Notes under the pieces: generated by a model | Told to the model about the DNA's origin: nothing | The model's database searches: none | The model's input: only the letters and a program-made list of their open reading frames with translations | Shown: piece after piece, positions 50,980 to 58,241 of the stretch | How positions within the stretch are numbered: position 1 is the first letter of the stretch | Layout of the letters: each line of letters starts with the position of its first letter | Position numbers and translations under genes: made by a program | Assembly (NCBI RefSeq): GCF_000373645.1 | Contig: NZ_KB892024.1 | Location: forward strand, 273,060 to 337,059 | Direction of reading: 5' to 3' | Length of the DNA: 64,000 bases | From: Streptomyces sp. ATexAB-D23 | Lineage (GTDB): Bacteria; Actinomycetota; Actinomycetes; Streptomycetales; Streptomycetaceae

Positions 50980-51650
50980 CCGGTGAGAGCAACGCACCCG
51001 CGAACGGGCCAGAAGGGCGAGGGGACGCCCCGCTCACGGCCAGGCCCAGTGGCACCACCGTGCCAGGAACCGAAACCGAGGCAGCAGTCGTTTCACGAGC
51101 CATGACGCAACCGAAGCCCCGCCGCTCCCCGTTCTGCGTGCTGATGGCCGGGCTGCCCGGCTCCGGCAAGACCACACTGTCCCGCGCACTGACGGATCGG
51201 GGCTTCGTTCGCCTGTGCCCGGACGAGGAAATGTTCCGCCGGCACGGCGTCTACGGAGTCGACTTCCCCCGGGGCGTCTTCCCTACCCTGGAACGGCCTG
51301 TGCTCGAAGACGTGGCGGCCGACCTCCGCGCACAGCTCAAGGCCGGACACAATGTTGTAGTCGACCACGGATTCTGGACTCCCGAGGACCGGGCGAAGTG
51401 GCAGGCCATCGCCGTAGATGCCAACGCGACGCCCGTGCTCGTCTACCTGGCCGCCAGCCATGAAGAACTCTGGGCCAGGGTGAGTAAGCGAAACGAGTTC
51501 CACGCGAACGACCCGAACGCGATCTATTTCGCGGAAAGCGACCTTCAGCGATACCGAACCCGGTTCATTCCCCCTACTTCCGATGAGCCACATTTGCTGT
51601 ACGAGGGTGACGCGGTCGCAGTTCTTGCGGCTCTGTCCGCGCTAGGCTGA
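50976..51650 (+). CDS. P-loop kinase-like protein (zeta-toxin/PNK type)
   Basis: A 224-aa protein with Walker A GLPGSGKTTL near residue 60, a CPDEEMFRRHG segment, a VVVDHGFWTPEDRAKW substrate loop and a lid Arg region. It belongs to the family that includes zeta toxins, chloramphenicol phosphotransferase and polynucleotide kinases. The GTG at 50976 overlaps the GntR stop (GTGA); an alternative ATG at 51102 starts nearer the domain. No antitoxin is visible. Its link with the repressor suggests a role in element maintenance. Confidence 0.78.
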   Translation: MTGESNAPANGPEGRGDAPLTARPSGTTVPGTETEAAVVSRAMTQPKPRRSPFCVLMAGLPGSGKTTLSRALTDRGFVRLCPDEEMFRRHGVYGVDFPRGVFPTLERPVLEDVAADLRAQLKAGHNVVVDHGFWTPEDRAKWQAIAVDANATPVLVYLAASHEELWARVSKRNEFHANDPNAIYFAESDLQRYRTRFIPPTSDEPHLLYEGDAVAVLAALSALG

Positions 51651-51704
51651 AACTTTGGCTGCGAGGTGAACGTGCAAAGCAAGGGCCGGTAGCCGTACGG
51701 GCCG

Positions 51705-52811
51705 TTAGAACGGCGGTTCAGATGCCGCCTTTCTAACTAGCTCTGCAAACAGTTCCATGTTGGCGTCTTGTAGATTTTGCGCATATTCCGCATGTTTGCC
51801 GTACGGCACCCCCTTAGCTACTTCCCAGAGGCATTCACGGGGTGCCGACGATTTTTCCAATTCCAGGAAAACGTCTCGCGCGTGGAACCACGAGGCCTTG
51901 GCGACACCCGCAAGAATTGTGTCCCTGTCGGAAACTTTCCCTTTTGTCTGAAAGTGAATAACGACAGCCGCCAATTCGTTCGAGCTTCGGTGAGTCCCAG
52001 TCCCGCTAAGCAGAGCCTGTGCGTCTACCTGCAAGGTCGCCGAACGTAGGTGGTCTACTGCCTTCTCGATACGATCCGGAGGCAGGTGCACCCCGACTTC
52101 AATCAAGTACCTTTCGACGTGCAATCCGACATCCGAACGCCGAAGTCCAGCGACGATGGCGGGAGATGCGGTGTCGCCGACCCGCTGAGCCGTGAGGCGG
52201 AGAAGCATGCCCACGGTCATATTGTTCTCCGTCGCCGCCCATCGCCCCCACTGGGAGTCCACGTACGGGAACTCGTCCTCCAGAGCCGCGAGGGTCCGCA
52301 CGACACTAAGCGGATCCTCTTCCGAAGCTCTGGTAATAAATTCTGTGACAGTCATTCCGGCTTTGATCATTTCCCGCAGGAGTCCGGGTAGCCAACCTGC
52401 GGCTGGAAGGTGTGCCGAGTCCGTGACAATCTGCACGAGATCGTGCAGGTGTGCCTGTTCTAGTGGTTCACTGTCCCAGGAGATTTTTTTGGACGGCAAT
52501 ATTTTCATGTGTGCTTGAGAAGCTTGCTCCTTCTCTTTTTTCGCAGCAGATGTCCTTTCGCGCCAAATCGATTGGTCGATCTCCTCCTGTGGCAATGGTG
52601 CGTCATTGAGTCGGGCGTGTTCACCTAGCGCTTCCACAATTGACAAGACTTGAGGAAGGTTGAGAGGGCTTGTGCCTGAGAGCTTATCTTGAATGGTCGA
52701 CCGGGCCATCTTGCTTTGTCTGCCTTGCCTTGCAATCAGGCGCTCGATGCTGCGAATCGATGGGTCTCCAGCGCGAACCCGGAGTTCCCGGAGTTGTGCT
52801 GCCAGGTCCAT
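51705..52811 (-). CDS. HTH regulator with long helical domain, AT-richer cargo gene
   Basis: A 368-aa protein with an N-terminal XRE-like helix-turn-helix (LRELRVRAGDPSIRSIERLI, STIQDKLSGTSPLNLPQVLS), then a long helical region without a known domain (LHDLVQIVTDSAHLP, GLLREMIKAGMTVTEFI). Codon use and GC are clearly lower than in the rest of the element, a sign of separate origin. It is divergent from the 45-aa membrane peptide at the right end. I infer a regulator of that peptide. Confidence 0.72.
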   Translation of the reverse strand: MDLAAQLRELRVRAGDPSIRSIERLIARQGRQSKMARSTIQDKLSGTSPLNLPQVLSIVEALGEHARLNDAPLPQEEIDQSIWRERTSAAKKEKEQASQAHMKILPSKKISWDSEPLEQAHLHDLVQIVTDSAHLPAAGWLPGLLREMIKAGMTVTEFITRASEEDPLSVVRTLAALEDEFPYVDSQWGRWAATENNMTVGMLLRLTAQRVGDTASPAIVAGLRRSDVGLHVERYLIEVGVHLPPDRIEKAVDHLRSATLQVDAQALLSGTGTHRSSNELAAVVIHFQTKGKVSDRDTILAGVAKASWFHARDVFLELEKSSAPRECLWEVAKGVPYGKHAEYAQNLQDANMELFAELVRKAASEPPF

Positions 52812-52916
52812 AAGTGGCCTCTTTGATCTACCTGTCCGGCTGCGTCCGGCACTGTCCGCTGATGTCCGGGGCTGGGTACGGAAGCCTAGTCCAACTGCGC
52901 TCTTGGCGTCCGGGTC

Positions 52917-52946
52917 TTGACGGAAGCGACCGGCAGGATCGCATAG
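52917..52946 (+). promoter_or_regulatory. Putative promoter with flanking inverted repeat
   Basis: TTGACG (52917-52922), an 18-bp spacer, and GCATAG (52941-52946). ACCGGACAGG at 52951 is the reverse of CCTGTCCGG at 52831; these inverted copies flank the promoter region between the two divergent genes. Confidence 0.5.
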
Positions 52947-52980
52947 GGGGACCGGACAGGTTTACATCGGTGCCACAAGA

Positions 52981-53018
52981 AAGCCCTGTTCCTGTCGGCA
53001 AGGGCAGGAACAGGGCTT
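52981..53018 (+). terminator. Hairpin in the leader of the small membrane peptide
   Basis: A perfect 14-bp inverted repeat AAGCCCTGTTCCTG / CAGGAACAGGGCTT with 10-nt loop, between the promoter and the 45-aa ORF. It may attenuate or process the message. Confidence 0.55.
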
Positions 53019-53080
53019 CGCTCGAACGAGCCGCCGAACTCTACACCTCGGGGTCTCGCAAGGATTGGAGAACTGGCACC

Positions 53081-53218
53081 ATGGGATTTGACAGCCCCTC
53101 CGCACGAGAGCGTAACGACAGCACCTCTAGGTGGGTCAACCGTTTGGTACAGATCGCCACCCCCGTCGCGGCTCTGCTGGGGGCCGTTGCCGCTCTGGTT
53201 ACAGCGCTTCGGGCCTAA
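53081..53218 (+). CDS. 45-aa single-span membrane peptide
   Basis: ATG 53081 with SD GGAG 10 nt upstream encodes a 45-residue peptide: a charged N-terminus (SARERNDSTSRW) and one transmembrane segment (VQIATPVAALLGAVAALVTAL). It sits at the right end of the element, away from the transfer operon. It could be an entry-exclusion, toxin or lysogeny-type peptide; nothing decides this. Confidence 0.6.
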   Translation: MGFDSPSARERNDSTSRWVNRLVQIATPVAALLGAVAALVTALRA

Positions 53219-53438
53219 GCGCGGGCGAGTGCGGCGCTACCGGTCGACTAGCGGGATGGGCACAGGCCACATCGACGGACGGTTTCGTTGATGTGGCCTG
53301 TGCACCGCAATGAGGGATCGTCAGGCGTGGCCGGGCAGTCTTTGTGCGCCGTGGGCCATGTACGGGCCGGGCGAAGCCCGCCCGGGCGCAGCGCCAGTAA
53401 ACGGGCAGGTCAGAGCCCCAAGCGTTCGCGGATGTGGG
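53219..53438. other. Right-end flank of the element, no gene
   Basis: A 220-bp GC-rich stretch up to attR. No coding signal; integrase arm-type sites would be expected here or beside attL but none stand out. Confidence 0.35.
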
Positions 53439-53496
53439 CGGTCTTGAAAACCGTCGTGGCGCGAGTCACCGTGGGTTCAAATCCCACACCCACCGC
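53439..53496 (+). repeat. attR: 58-bp attachment core
   Basis: Identical to 36827-36884, i.e. the 3' part of tRNA-Ser from the anticodon arm to the acceptor end, not preceded by a tRNA 5' half. It marks the right boundary. Confidence 0.95.
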
Positions 53497-53500
53497 ATGG

Positions 53501-53548
53501 GAACGGCCCCCGTCCAGGTGCACCAGGTGCATCGGGCGGGGGCCGTTC
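53501..53548 (+). terminator. Original tRNA-Ser terminator
   Basis: GAACGGCCCCCG and CGGGGGCCGTTC form a perfect 12-bp stem with a 24-nt loop just after attR. Before integration it stood directly behind tRNA-Ser. Confidence 0.75.
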
Positions 53549-53586
53549 GGTTGTGCGTGCGGGCTTTTAGGATGGTGGGTGGGGCG

Positions 53587-53661
53587 GGGCCCGTAGCGCA
53601 GAGGTCGTCGCGCGCGGTCTCCAAAACCGCGAGGGCGCCGGTTCGAATCCGGCCGGTTCCG
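53587..53661 (+). tRNA. tRNA-Trp (anticodon CCA), divergent
   Basis: The anticodon arm GCGGT-CTCCAAA-ACCGC (anticodon CCA) and T-arm GCCGG-TTCGAAT-CCGGC are perfect. T8 and A9 are present, the D stem is GCGC/GCGC, and the acceptor GGGCCCG pairs with CGGTTCC with one G-U and one C-U mismatch. Discriminator G fits tRNA-Trp; no CCA end is encoded (CCC). Base 26 seems missing. It may be a functional divergent tRNA or a pseudo-tRNA. Confidence 0.6.
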
Positions 53662-53916
53662 CCCTGTTTCCTCGCCCACTTCTCCGGGGCTGTTCTGCGG
53701 CCCTGCTGGGGACCTCGCGGGCCCGAGCGGATGGTTCGGACGTTCCCGGGGGTTTGGTTTCCCTTCCTCACGCTTGCGGGGGAATCGGGAGGCGCGGGTG
53801 GTTCGCCGGTACGGCGCTGGGCAGCTTTGATCCGCGACGTCGTGATCATCACCGGGCGGTCGGCCGCCGGCCCGGGTTCGGCCTCAGCCCTATTTCCGGT
53901 TCATGGAGGAACAGAC

Positions 53917-54228
53917 ATGGCAAGCATCCGTACCGCTCGTGCCCTCGCCGTTGTTGCCGCGCTGCCTCTTGCCGCCGTTCTCCTCGGCGGGGTGGCGCAG
54001 GCGGACAACGGCTCGATCGCGAGCGGCGGATCGAACGCCGGCGTGGCGACGATCGGCGGCAGCGGGGTCGGCGGGGACAACGCGGGCAACTCGTCGACCT
54101 CCCAACAACAGGCCACCGGGCCCGGGGCGTCGAATCAAAGCAACTCCGCGCAGGTGAACGGGTCCGGGTTCACCGACATCGACCAGTCCACGCACAACTT
54201 GGCGGTGAACTTCACCAACCTCTGGTGA
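53917..54228 (+). CDS. Small secreted Gly/Ser/Asn-rich protein
   Basis: A 103-aa protein with a signal peptide (LAVVAALPLAAVLLGGVAQA) and a mature chain rich in Gly, Ser, Asn and Gln (DNGSIASGGSNAGVATIGGS). No Cys, no chaplin pattern. The composition resembles rodlin-like surface proteins, but I cannot assign it. ATG 53917 has an SD GGAGG 7 nt upstream. Confidence 0.75.
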   Translation: MASIRTARALAVVAALPLAAVLLGGVAQADNGSIASGGSNAGVATIGGSGVGGDNAGNSSTSQQQATGPGASNQSNSAQVNGSGFTDIDQSTHNLAVNFTNLW

Positions 54229-54403
54229 GCGCGGGGTCCGTCGCGGTCCGGGCGGGGGGCCGGACCGCGACGGAAGGACGGCTACGGCCCGCACAGGCGC
54301 TGCTTCGGCGCCCGTGCGGGCCGTTCCGTGTGCGGAGGGGCACGTGGGGACGTGCGCGGAGGGCACGTGGGACGTGTGCGTACGGGCGGTGGTGTCGCGT
54401 GCC

Positions 54404-54437
54404 TTGACAGTGGCAGTGAATCTGACGGACAGTCAGA
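54404..54437 (+). promoter_or_regulatory. Promoter with 17-bp palindrome before the acyl-CoA operon
   Basis: TTGACA at 54404-54409 and, overlapping the -10 region, TCTGACGGACAGTCAGA (54421-54437), a perfect palindrome around GGACA: a likely TetR-type operator for the steroid side-chain operon. Confidence 0.65.
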
Positions 54438-54504
54438 AACCTGTAGCGGTCGGCTCGCAGTGCGCTGCCGACCGGTCCTCATGCCGTTCCCGGGAGGCGT
54501 CGAC

Positions 54505-55668
54505 GTGCATCTGGCCCCGACCGAGCGCCAGCTCCGTCTGCGCGCCGAACTCCGTGCCTACTTCCGCGAGGTGATGCCGGAGCCCGGCCACGCGGTCCAT
54601 GATCCGGACGCGCAGCGGCTGCTGCTGCGGCGGATCGGGGCGGACGGGATGCTCGGCCTCGGCTGGCCCGTCGCGTACGGGGGGCAGGGGCGCGGCGCGG
54701 ACGAGCAGTTCGTGTTCTTCGACGAGGCGTACCGGGCCGGCGCGCCCGTCTCCATGGTCACGCTCAACACCGTCGGCCCCACCCTGATGAAGTACGGGAC
54801 CGAGGCGCAGAAGGGGTACTTCCTGCCCCGGATCCTCGCCGGTGAGACCGTCTTCGCCATCGGCTACAGCGAACCGGAGGCCGGTACGGACCTCGCCGCG
54901 CTGCGCACCCGGGCGGTACGGGACGGCGACGCCTGGGTCATCGACGGGCAGAAGATCTTCACCAGCAACGCGCAACAGGCGGACTGGATCTGGCTCGCCT
55001 GCCGAACCGACCCGGACGCGCCCAAACACCGCGGCATCTCGATCCTGCTCGTGCCGACGGACGCGCCGGGCTTCTCGTGGACACCCATCGAAACGGTGGG
55101 CGGTCTGACCACCACCGCCACGTACTACGACGGTGTGCGCGTCCCGGCCACCGCCCTCGTCGGGGAGGAGAACGCCGGCTGGGGGCTCATCACCAACCAG
55201 CTCAACCACGAACGAGTGGCGCTCGCGGCGATCGGCATGCAGGCGGAGGACTTCTACGCGGCGGCGCTCGCCTTCGCCCGCACCCCCGATCCGCTGACGG
55301 GCCGGTGCCCGGCCGATGAGCCGTGGGTGCGTTCCCGGCTGGCCGAGGCGTATGCGCGGCTGGCGGCGACGCGCCTGCTCAACTGGCGCCTCGTCGGGGA
55401 CGTGGGCGCGGGCGCACTGGCGCCGGGCGACGCGAGCGGCGTGAAGTTCGCCGGGACCGAGAGCGCCGTGGAGGTCTACCGGATGTGCCAGGAGATCACG
55501 GGCGACGCCGGCCTCATCCGCGGCGGCTCCCCCGGCGCGTTCGGCGACGGCGAGCTGGAGCGGATGAACCGGGCGGCCCAGATCAACACGTTCGGGGGCG
55601 GGGTGAGCGAGGTGCAGCGGGAGATCGTCGCCATGATGCGGCTCGGCATGAGGGGGGCGAAGCGGTGA
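54505..55668 (+). CDS. Acyl-CoA dehydrogenase (ChsE2/FadE29-like)
   Basis: A 387-aa FAD-dependent acyl-CoA dehydrogenase. Signs: AIGYSEPEAGTDLAALRTRA (FAD-binding), GVRVPATALVGEENAGW, and a C-terminal end INTFGGGVSEVQREIVA, where family members have GGxxE. In mycobacteria ChsE2 and ChsE1 form an alpha2beta2 enzyme that dehydrogenates the last three-carbon side chain of cholesterol; the operon order here agrees. GTG 54505 with SD GGGAGG 7 nt away is preferred to the ORF start at 54328. It is GTGA-coupled to the next gene. Confidence 0.9.
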   Translation: MHLAPTERQLRLRAELRAYFREVMPEPGHAVHDPDAQRLLLRRIGADGMLGLGWPVAYGGQGRGADEQFVFFDEAYRAGAPVSMVTLNTVGPTLMKYGTEAQKGYFLPRILAGETVFAIGYSEPEAGTDLAALRTRAVRDGDAWVIDGQKIFTSNAQQADWIWLACRTDPDAPKHRGISILLVPTDAPGFSWTPIETVGGLTTTATYYDGVRVPATALVGEENAGWGLITNQLNHERVALAAIGMQAEDFYAAALAFARTPDPLTGRCPADEPWVRSRLAEAYARLAATRLLNWRLVGDVGAGALAPGDASGVKFAGTESAVEVYRMCQEITGDAGLIRGGSPGAFGDGELERMNRAAQINTFGGGVSEVQREIVAMMRLGMRGAKR

Positions 55669-56651
55669 CAGCCGGGAACGCGAGCGCGGAAGCCGGCGTG
55701 GACGAGGGCGTGAGGGAGGGCGCCGACGAGCTGTACGGGCGGCTCAGGGCGTACGAAGGGCGGCCCGCCGCCACCGCCGGGACCGGCAAGGACCTCGTCA
55801 ACGAGCCGATGATCAGGCACTGGTGCGAGGCGATGGGCGACACCAACCCCGCCTACACGGGACCGGACGCCATTGCTCCGCCGACGATGCTCCAGGCCTG
55901 GACGATGGGCGGTCTGTCCGGTCACACGGACCGCAGTGGGCCCTACGACGAGCTGTTCGCCCTGCTCGACGGGGCCGGGTACTCCGCTGTCGTCGCGACC
56001 GACTGCGAACAGGAGTATCTGCGCCCCCTGCGCCCCGGGGACCGGGTCACCTTCGACGCGGTGATCGAGTCCGTATCCGCACGCAAGACGACGAAACTCG
56101 GCACCGGCTACTTCGTCACCACGCGCATGGACGTCCGCGCCTCGGGCGAACCGGCCGGGACACACCGCTTCCGCATCCTCAAGTACCGCCCGGCGAAGGC
56201 AGGGGGGAAGGCCAAGGGGCCGGCCCGTGTCGCGCGGCCCGAACCTGTCGTCAACCGGGACAACGCCGGTTTCTGGGAGGGCGTGGCGGCCGGCCGGCTG
56301 CTGATCCAGCGCTGTGGGGTGTGCGCCGCCCTGCGCTTTCCCTGGCTGCCCGGCTGCAACACCTGCGGATCACCCGAGTGGGACACGGTCGAGGCATCGG
56401 GCGAGGGCACGGTCTTCAGTTACGTCGTCATGCACCACCCGCCGTTCCCCGCCTTCAGCGAGTCGGGCGAGGGCGGCCCGTACGCGGTGGCACTCATCGA
56501 GCTCGCGGAGGGCGTGCGCATGGTCAGCAATGTGGTCGGTGTGCCGTACGACGAGGTGCGGGTGGGCATGCCGGTGCGGCTGGAGTTCCTGCGTACCGGC
56601 CCCGGGGCGCGACTTCCGGTCTTCCGCTCCTCGGCGGGAGGTGAGGGCTGA
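55665..56651 (+). CDS. MaoC-like hydratase/DUF35 fusion (ChsH2-like)
   Basis: A 328-aa protein. Residues 20-175 are a hot-dog MaoC-type domain (LVNEPMIRHWCEAMGDTNPAY); residues 195-328 are a DUF35 domain with rubredoxin-like zinc ribbon CGVCAALRFPWLPGCNTC and an OB-fold. In the mycobacterial igr operon ChsH2 pairs with ChsH1 for hydration and its DUF35 part binds the Ltp2 aldolase; both partners are encoded here. GTG 55665 overlaps the upstream stop. Confidence 0.88.
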   Translation: MTAGNASAEAGVDEGVREGADELYGRLRAYEGRPAATAGTGKDLVNEPMIRHWCEAMGDTNPAYTGPDAIAPPTMLQAWTMGGLSGHTDRSGPYDELFALLDGAGYSAVVATDCEQEYLRPLRPGDRVTFDAVIESVSARKTTKLGTGYFVTTRMDVRASGEPAGTHRFRILKYRPAKAGGKAKGPARVARPEPVVNRDNAGFWEGVAAGRLLIQRCGVCAALRFPWLPGCNTCGSPEWDTVEASGEGTVFSYVVMHHPPFPAFSESGEGGPYAVALIELAEGVRMVSNVVGVPYDEVRVGMPVRLEFLRTGPGARLPVFRSSAGGEG

Positions 56652-56652
56652 C

Positions 56653-57690
56653 ATGGATTTCACGCCCAGTGAGGAGCAGTGCGCGGCGCAGGGGCTGGCC
56701 GCCCGGATCTTCGCGGACCTGTCGACGCACGACCGCCTGGTCGCGGCCGGCAGCGGCTCGGACACGGAGCTGTGGAAGGAGCTGTGTGCGGCCGGTCTGC
56801 CCGGGGCGGTCGAGGAGACCGGACTGCTCGGCCTGGTGCTGATGCTGGAGGAGCAGGGGCGGACGACGGCGCAGGTGCCGTTCGCGGCGAGCTGTGTCTA
56901 CGGGCTGCTGGCCGTCGCCCGGCACGGTACGGACGAACAGCGCGAGCGGTTGCTGCCGCCGCTGCGTGACGGTACGGCGGTGGCGACGGGTGCCTTCCCC
57001 GCCTGCGGCGCCGTACACGTGGAGGCAGGGGCCCGTCTGAGTGGTGGTGTGCCGCTGGTTCCCTGGCTGCGGGACGCCACACACGTCCTGGTCGCCGCCG
57101 CCGACCGCACCCTGTGGCTGGTGCGGACCGGGGAGCGCGGAGTGCGGACCGAGCCCGTCGAGACCACGGCCGCGTGGTCGGCCGGCCGGCTCGTGCTGGA
57201 CGGGGCGTCTGCCGAGCGGCTCGGGGACGCGGGGGCGTACGAGGACGTGCTCGCCGGTGCGCGGACGGCGTTCGCCGGTGTGCAGGCGGGCGTGTGCGCC
57301 GGATCGGTGACGCGAGCGGTCGAACACACTGGCACGCGCGAACAGTTCGGGCGCCCCCTGTCGACCAAGCAGGCCGTGCTGCTGCGGGCCGCCGACGCGT
57401 ACATGGACACCGAGGCGATCCGTGTCACGGCGTACGAGGCGGCATGGCGCCGCGACGAGGGACTGCCGTACGGGAAACAGGCGCTGACGGCCGCATGGTG
57501 GGCGTCCGAGGCGGGAAAGCGCGTCGTCCACACCGGGCAGCATCTGCACGGCGGAACGGGGGCCGACCTCGACCACCCCGTCCACCGGCACTTCCTCTGG
57601 GGGCGGCAGCTCGACGCCTACCTCGGCAGCGGCGGTGGCGTACTCCAGGAACTCGGCACGCTGCTGACGGAGGGGGAGCCGGAGGAATGA
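56653..57690 (+). CDS. Acyl-CoA dehydrogenase partner subunit (ChsE1/FadE28-like)
   Basis: A 345-aa acyl-CoA dehydrogenase family protein, shorter than the first. It has the fold signature RAVEHTGTREQFGRPLSTKQAVLLR and the C-terminal HTGQHLHGGTGADLDHPVHR. The FAD-binding middle is poorly conserved, as in the non-catalytic partners of heterotetrameric steroid dehydrogenases. It follows the MaoC-DUF35 gene by 1 bp and overlaps the next by ATGA. Confidence 0.85.
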   Translation: MDFTPSEEQCAAQGLAARIFADLSTHDRLVAAGSGSDTELWKELCAAGLPGAVEETGLLGLVLMLEEQGRTTAQVPFAASCVYGLLAVARHGTDEQRERLLPPLRDGTAVATGAFPACGAVHVEAGARLSGGVPLVPWLRDATHVLVAAADRTLWLVRTGERGVRTEPVETTAAWSAGRLVLDGASAERLGDAGAYEDVLAGARTAFAGVQAGVCAGSVTRAVEHTGTREQFGRPLSTKQAVLLRAADAYMDTEAIRVTAYEAAWRRDEGLPYGKQALTAAWWASEAGKRVVHTGQHLHGGTGADLDHPVHRHFLWGRQLDAYLGSGGGVLQELGTLLTEGEPEE

Positions 57691-58241
57691 CGGACCCGAT
57701 GCCTGACGGCCGACCGGAACCCGTCGCCCCGATGCCCGACGGCCGACCGGAACCCGTCGCGCCGATGACCGACGGCCGACCGGAACCCGTCGCGCCGACG
57801 CCCGCGCCGATGCCCGGCGCCCCCGCGCCCGCACTCGGCGAGGAACTGGCGCCGCTGGAGATCGCGGTGACCCGCACCCTCATCGTGGCCGGTGCCATCG
57901 CCTCCCGCGACTACCAGGACGTGCACCACGACGCGGAGTCGGCGCGGGGGAAGGGCTCCCCGGACGTCTTCATGAACATCCTGACCACCAACGGCCTGGT
58001 CGGGCGGTACGTCACCGACCGCTTCGGCCCCACGGCGGTCCTCAGGCGCGTCGCCATCAGGCTCGGCGCGCCCAACTATCCCGGCGACACCATGGTCCTG
58101 AGCGGCAGGGTCACCGCGCTCGGGGCGGACGGGACGGTGGAGGTGTCCGTCGTCGGCGCCAACGGGCTCGGCCGGCACGTCACCGGCACGGTGAGCGTCA
58201 GCATCCCCGTAGGCGTCACCCGTCCGAAGGGGTCCGTATGA
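57687..58241 (+). CDS. MaoC-like dehydratase (ChsH1-like) with N-terminal repeats
   Basis: A 184-aa protein. The first 40 residues hold three copies of an 11-residue repeat, M(P/T)DGRPEPVAP, encoded by 33-bp tandem repeats at 57699-57797. The hot-dog domain follows (ASRDYQDVHHDAESARGKG with the hydratase Asp/His, then NILTTNGLVGRYV). It probably pairs with the MaoC-DUF35 protein. The start is ATG 57687 in an ATGA overlap. Confidence 0.87.
   Translation: MTDPMPDGRPEPVAPMPDGRPEPVAPMTDGRPEPVAPTPAPMPGAPAPALGEELAPLEIAVTRTLIVAGAIASRDYQDVHHDAESARGKGSPDVFMNILTTNGLVGRYVTDRFGPTAVLRRVAIRLGAPNYPGDTMVLSGRVTALGADGTVEVSVVGANGLGRHVTGTVSVSIPVGVTRPKGSV

Larger units (their letters stand above)
36827..53496. 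mobile_element. Integrated AICE-type conjugative element (about 16.6 kb)
   Basis: The element is bounded by identical 58-bp direct repeats; repeat-to-repeat distance is 16,612 bp. It carries every AICE module: tyrosine integrase and excisionase beside the tRNA, Prim-Pol plus DUF3631 ATPase for replication, FtsK/TraB translocase with Spd proteins for conjugation in mycelium, and a KorSA-type GntR repressor. Nearly all genes from 49599 to 37026 run leftward in coupled order. Cargo includes a DNA methyltransferase, an HEAGH peptidase, a P-loop kinase and an HTH regulator with a small membrane peptide. Confidence 0.93.

Noticed and set aside
50024..53020. A shared 13-mer GGAACAGGGCTTC at 50024 and 53007
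   Set aside because: In the second place it is part of a hairpin; two short copies are not enough to claim a common site.
36827..53496. Restriction-modification or toxin-antitoxin system in the element
   Set aside because: A methyltransferase and a zeta-like kinase are present but no nuclease or antitoxin gene could be recognised.
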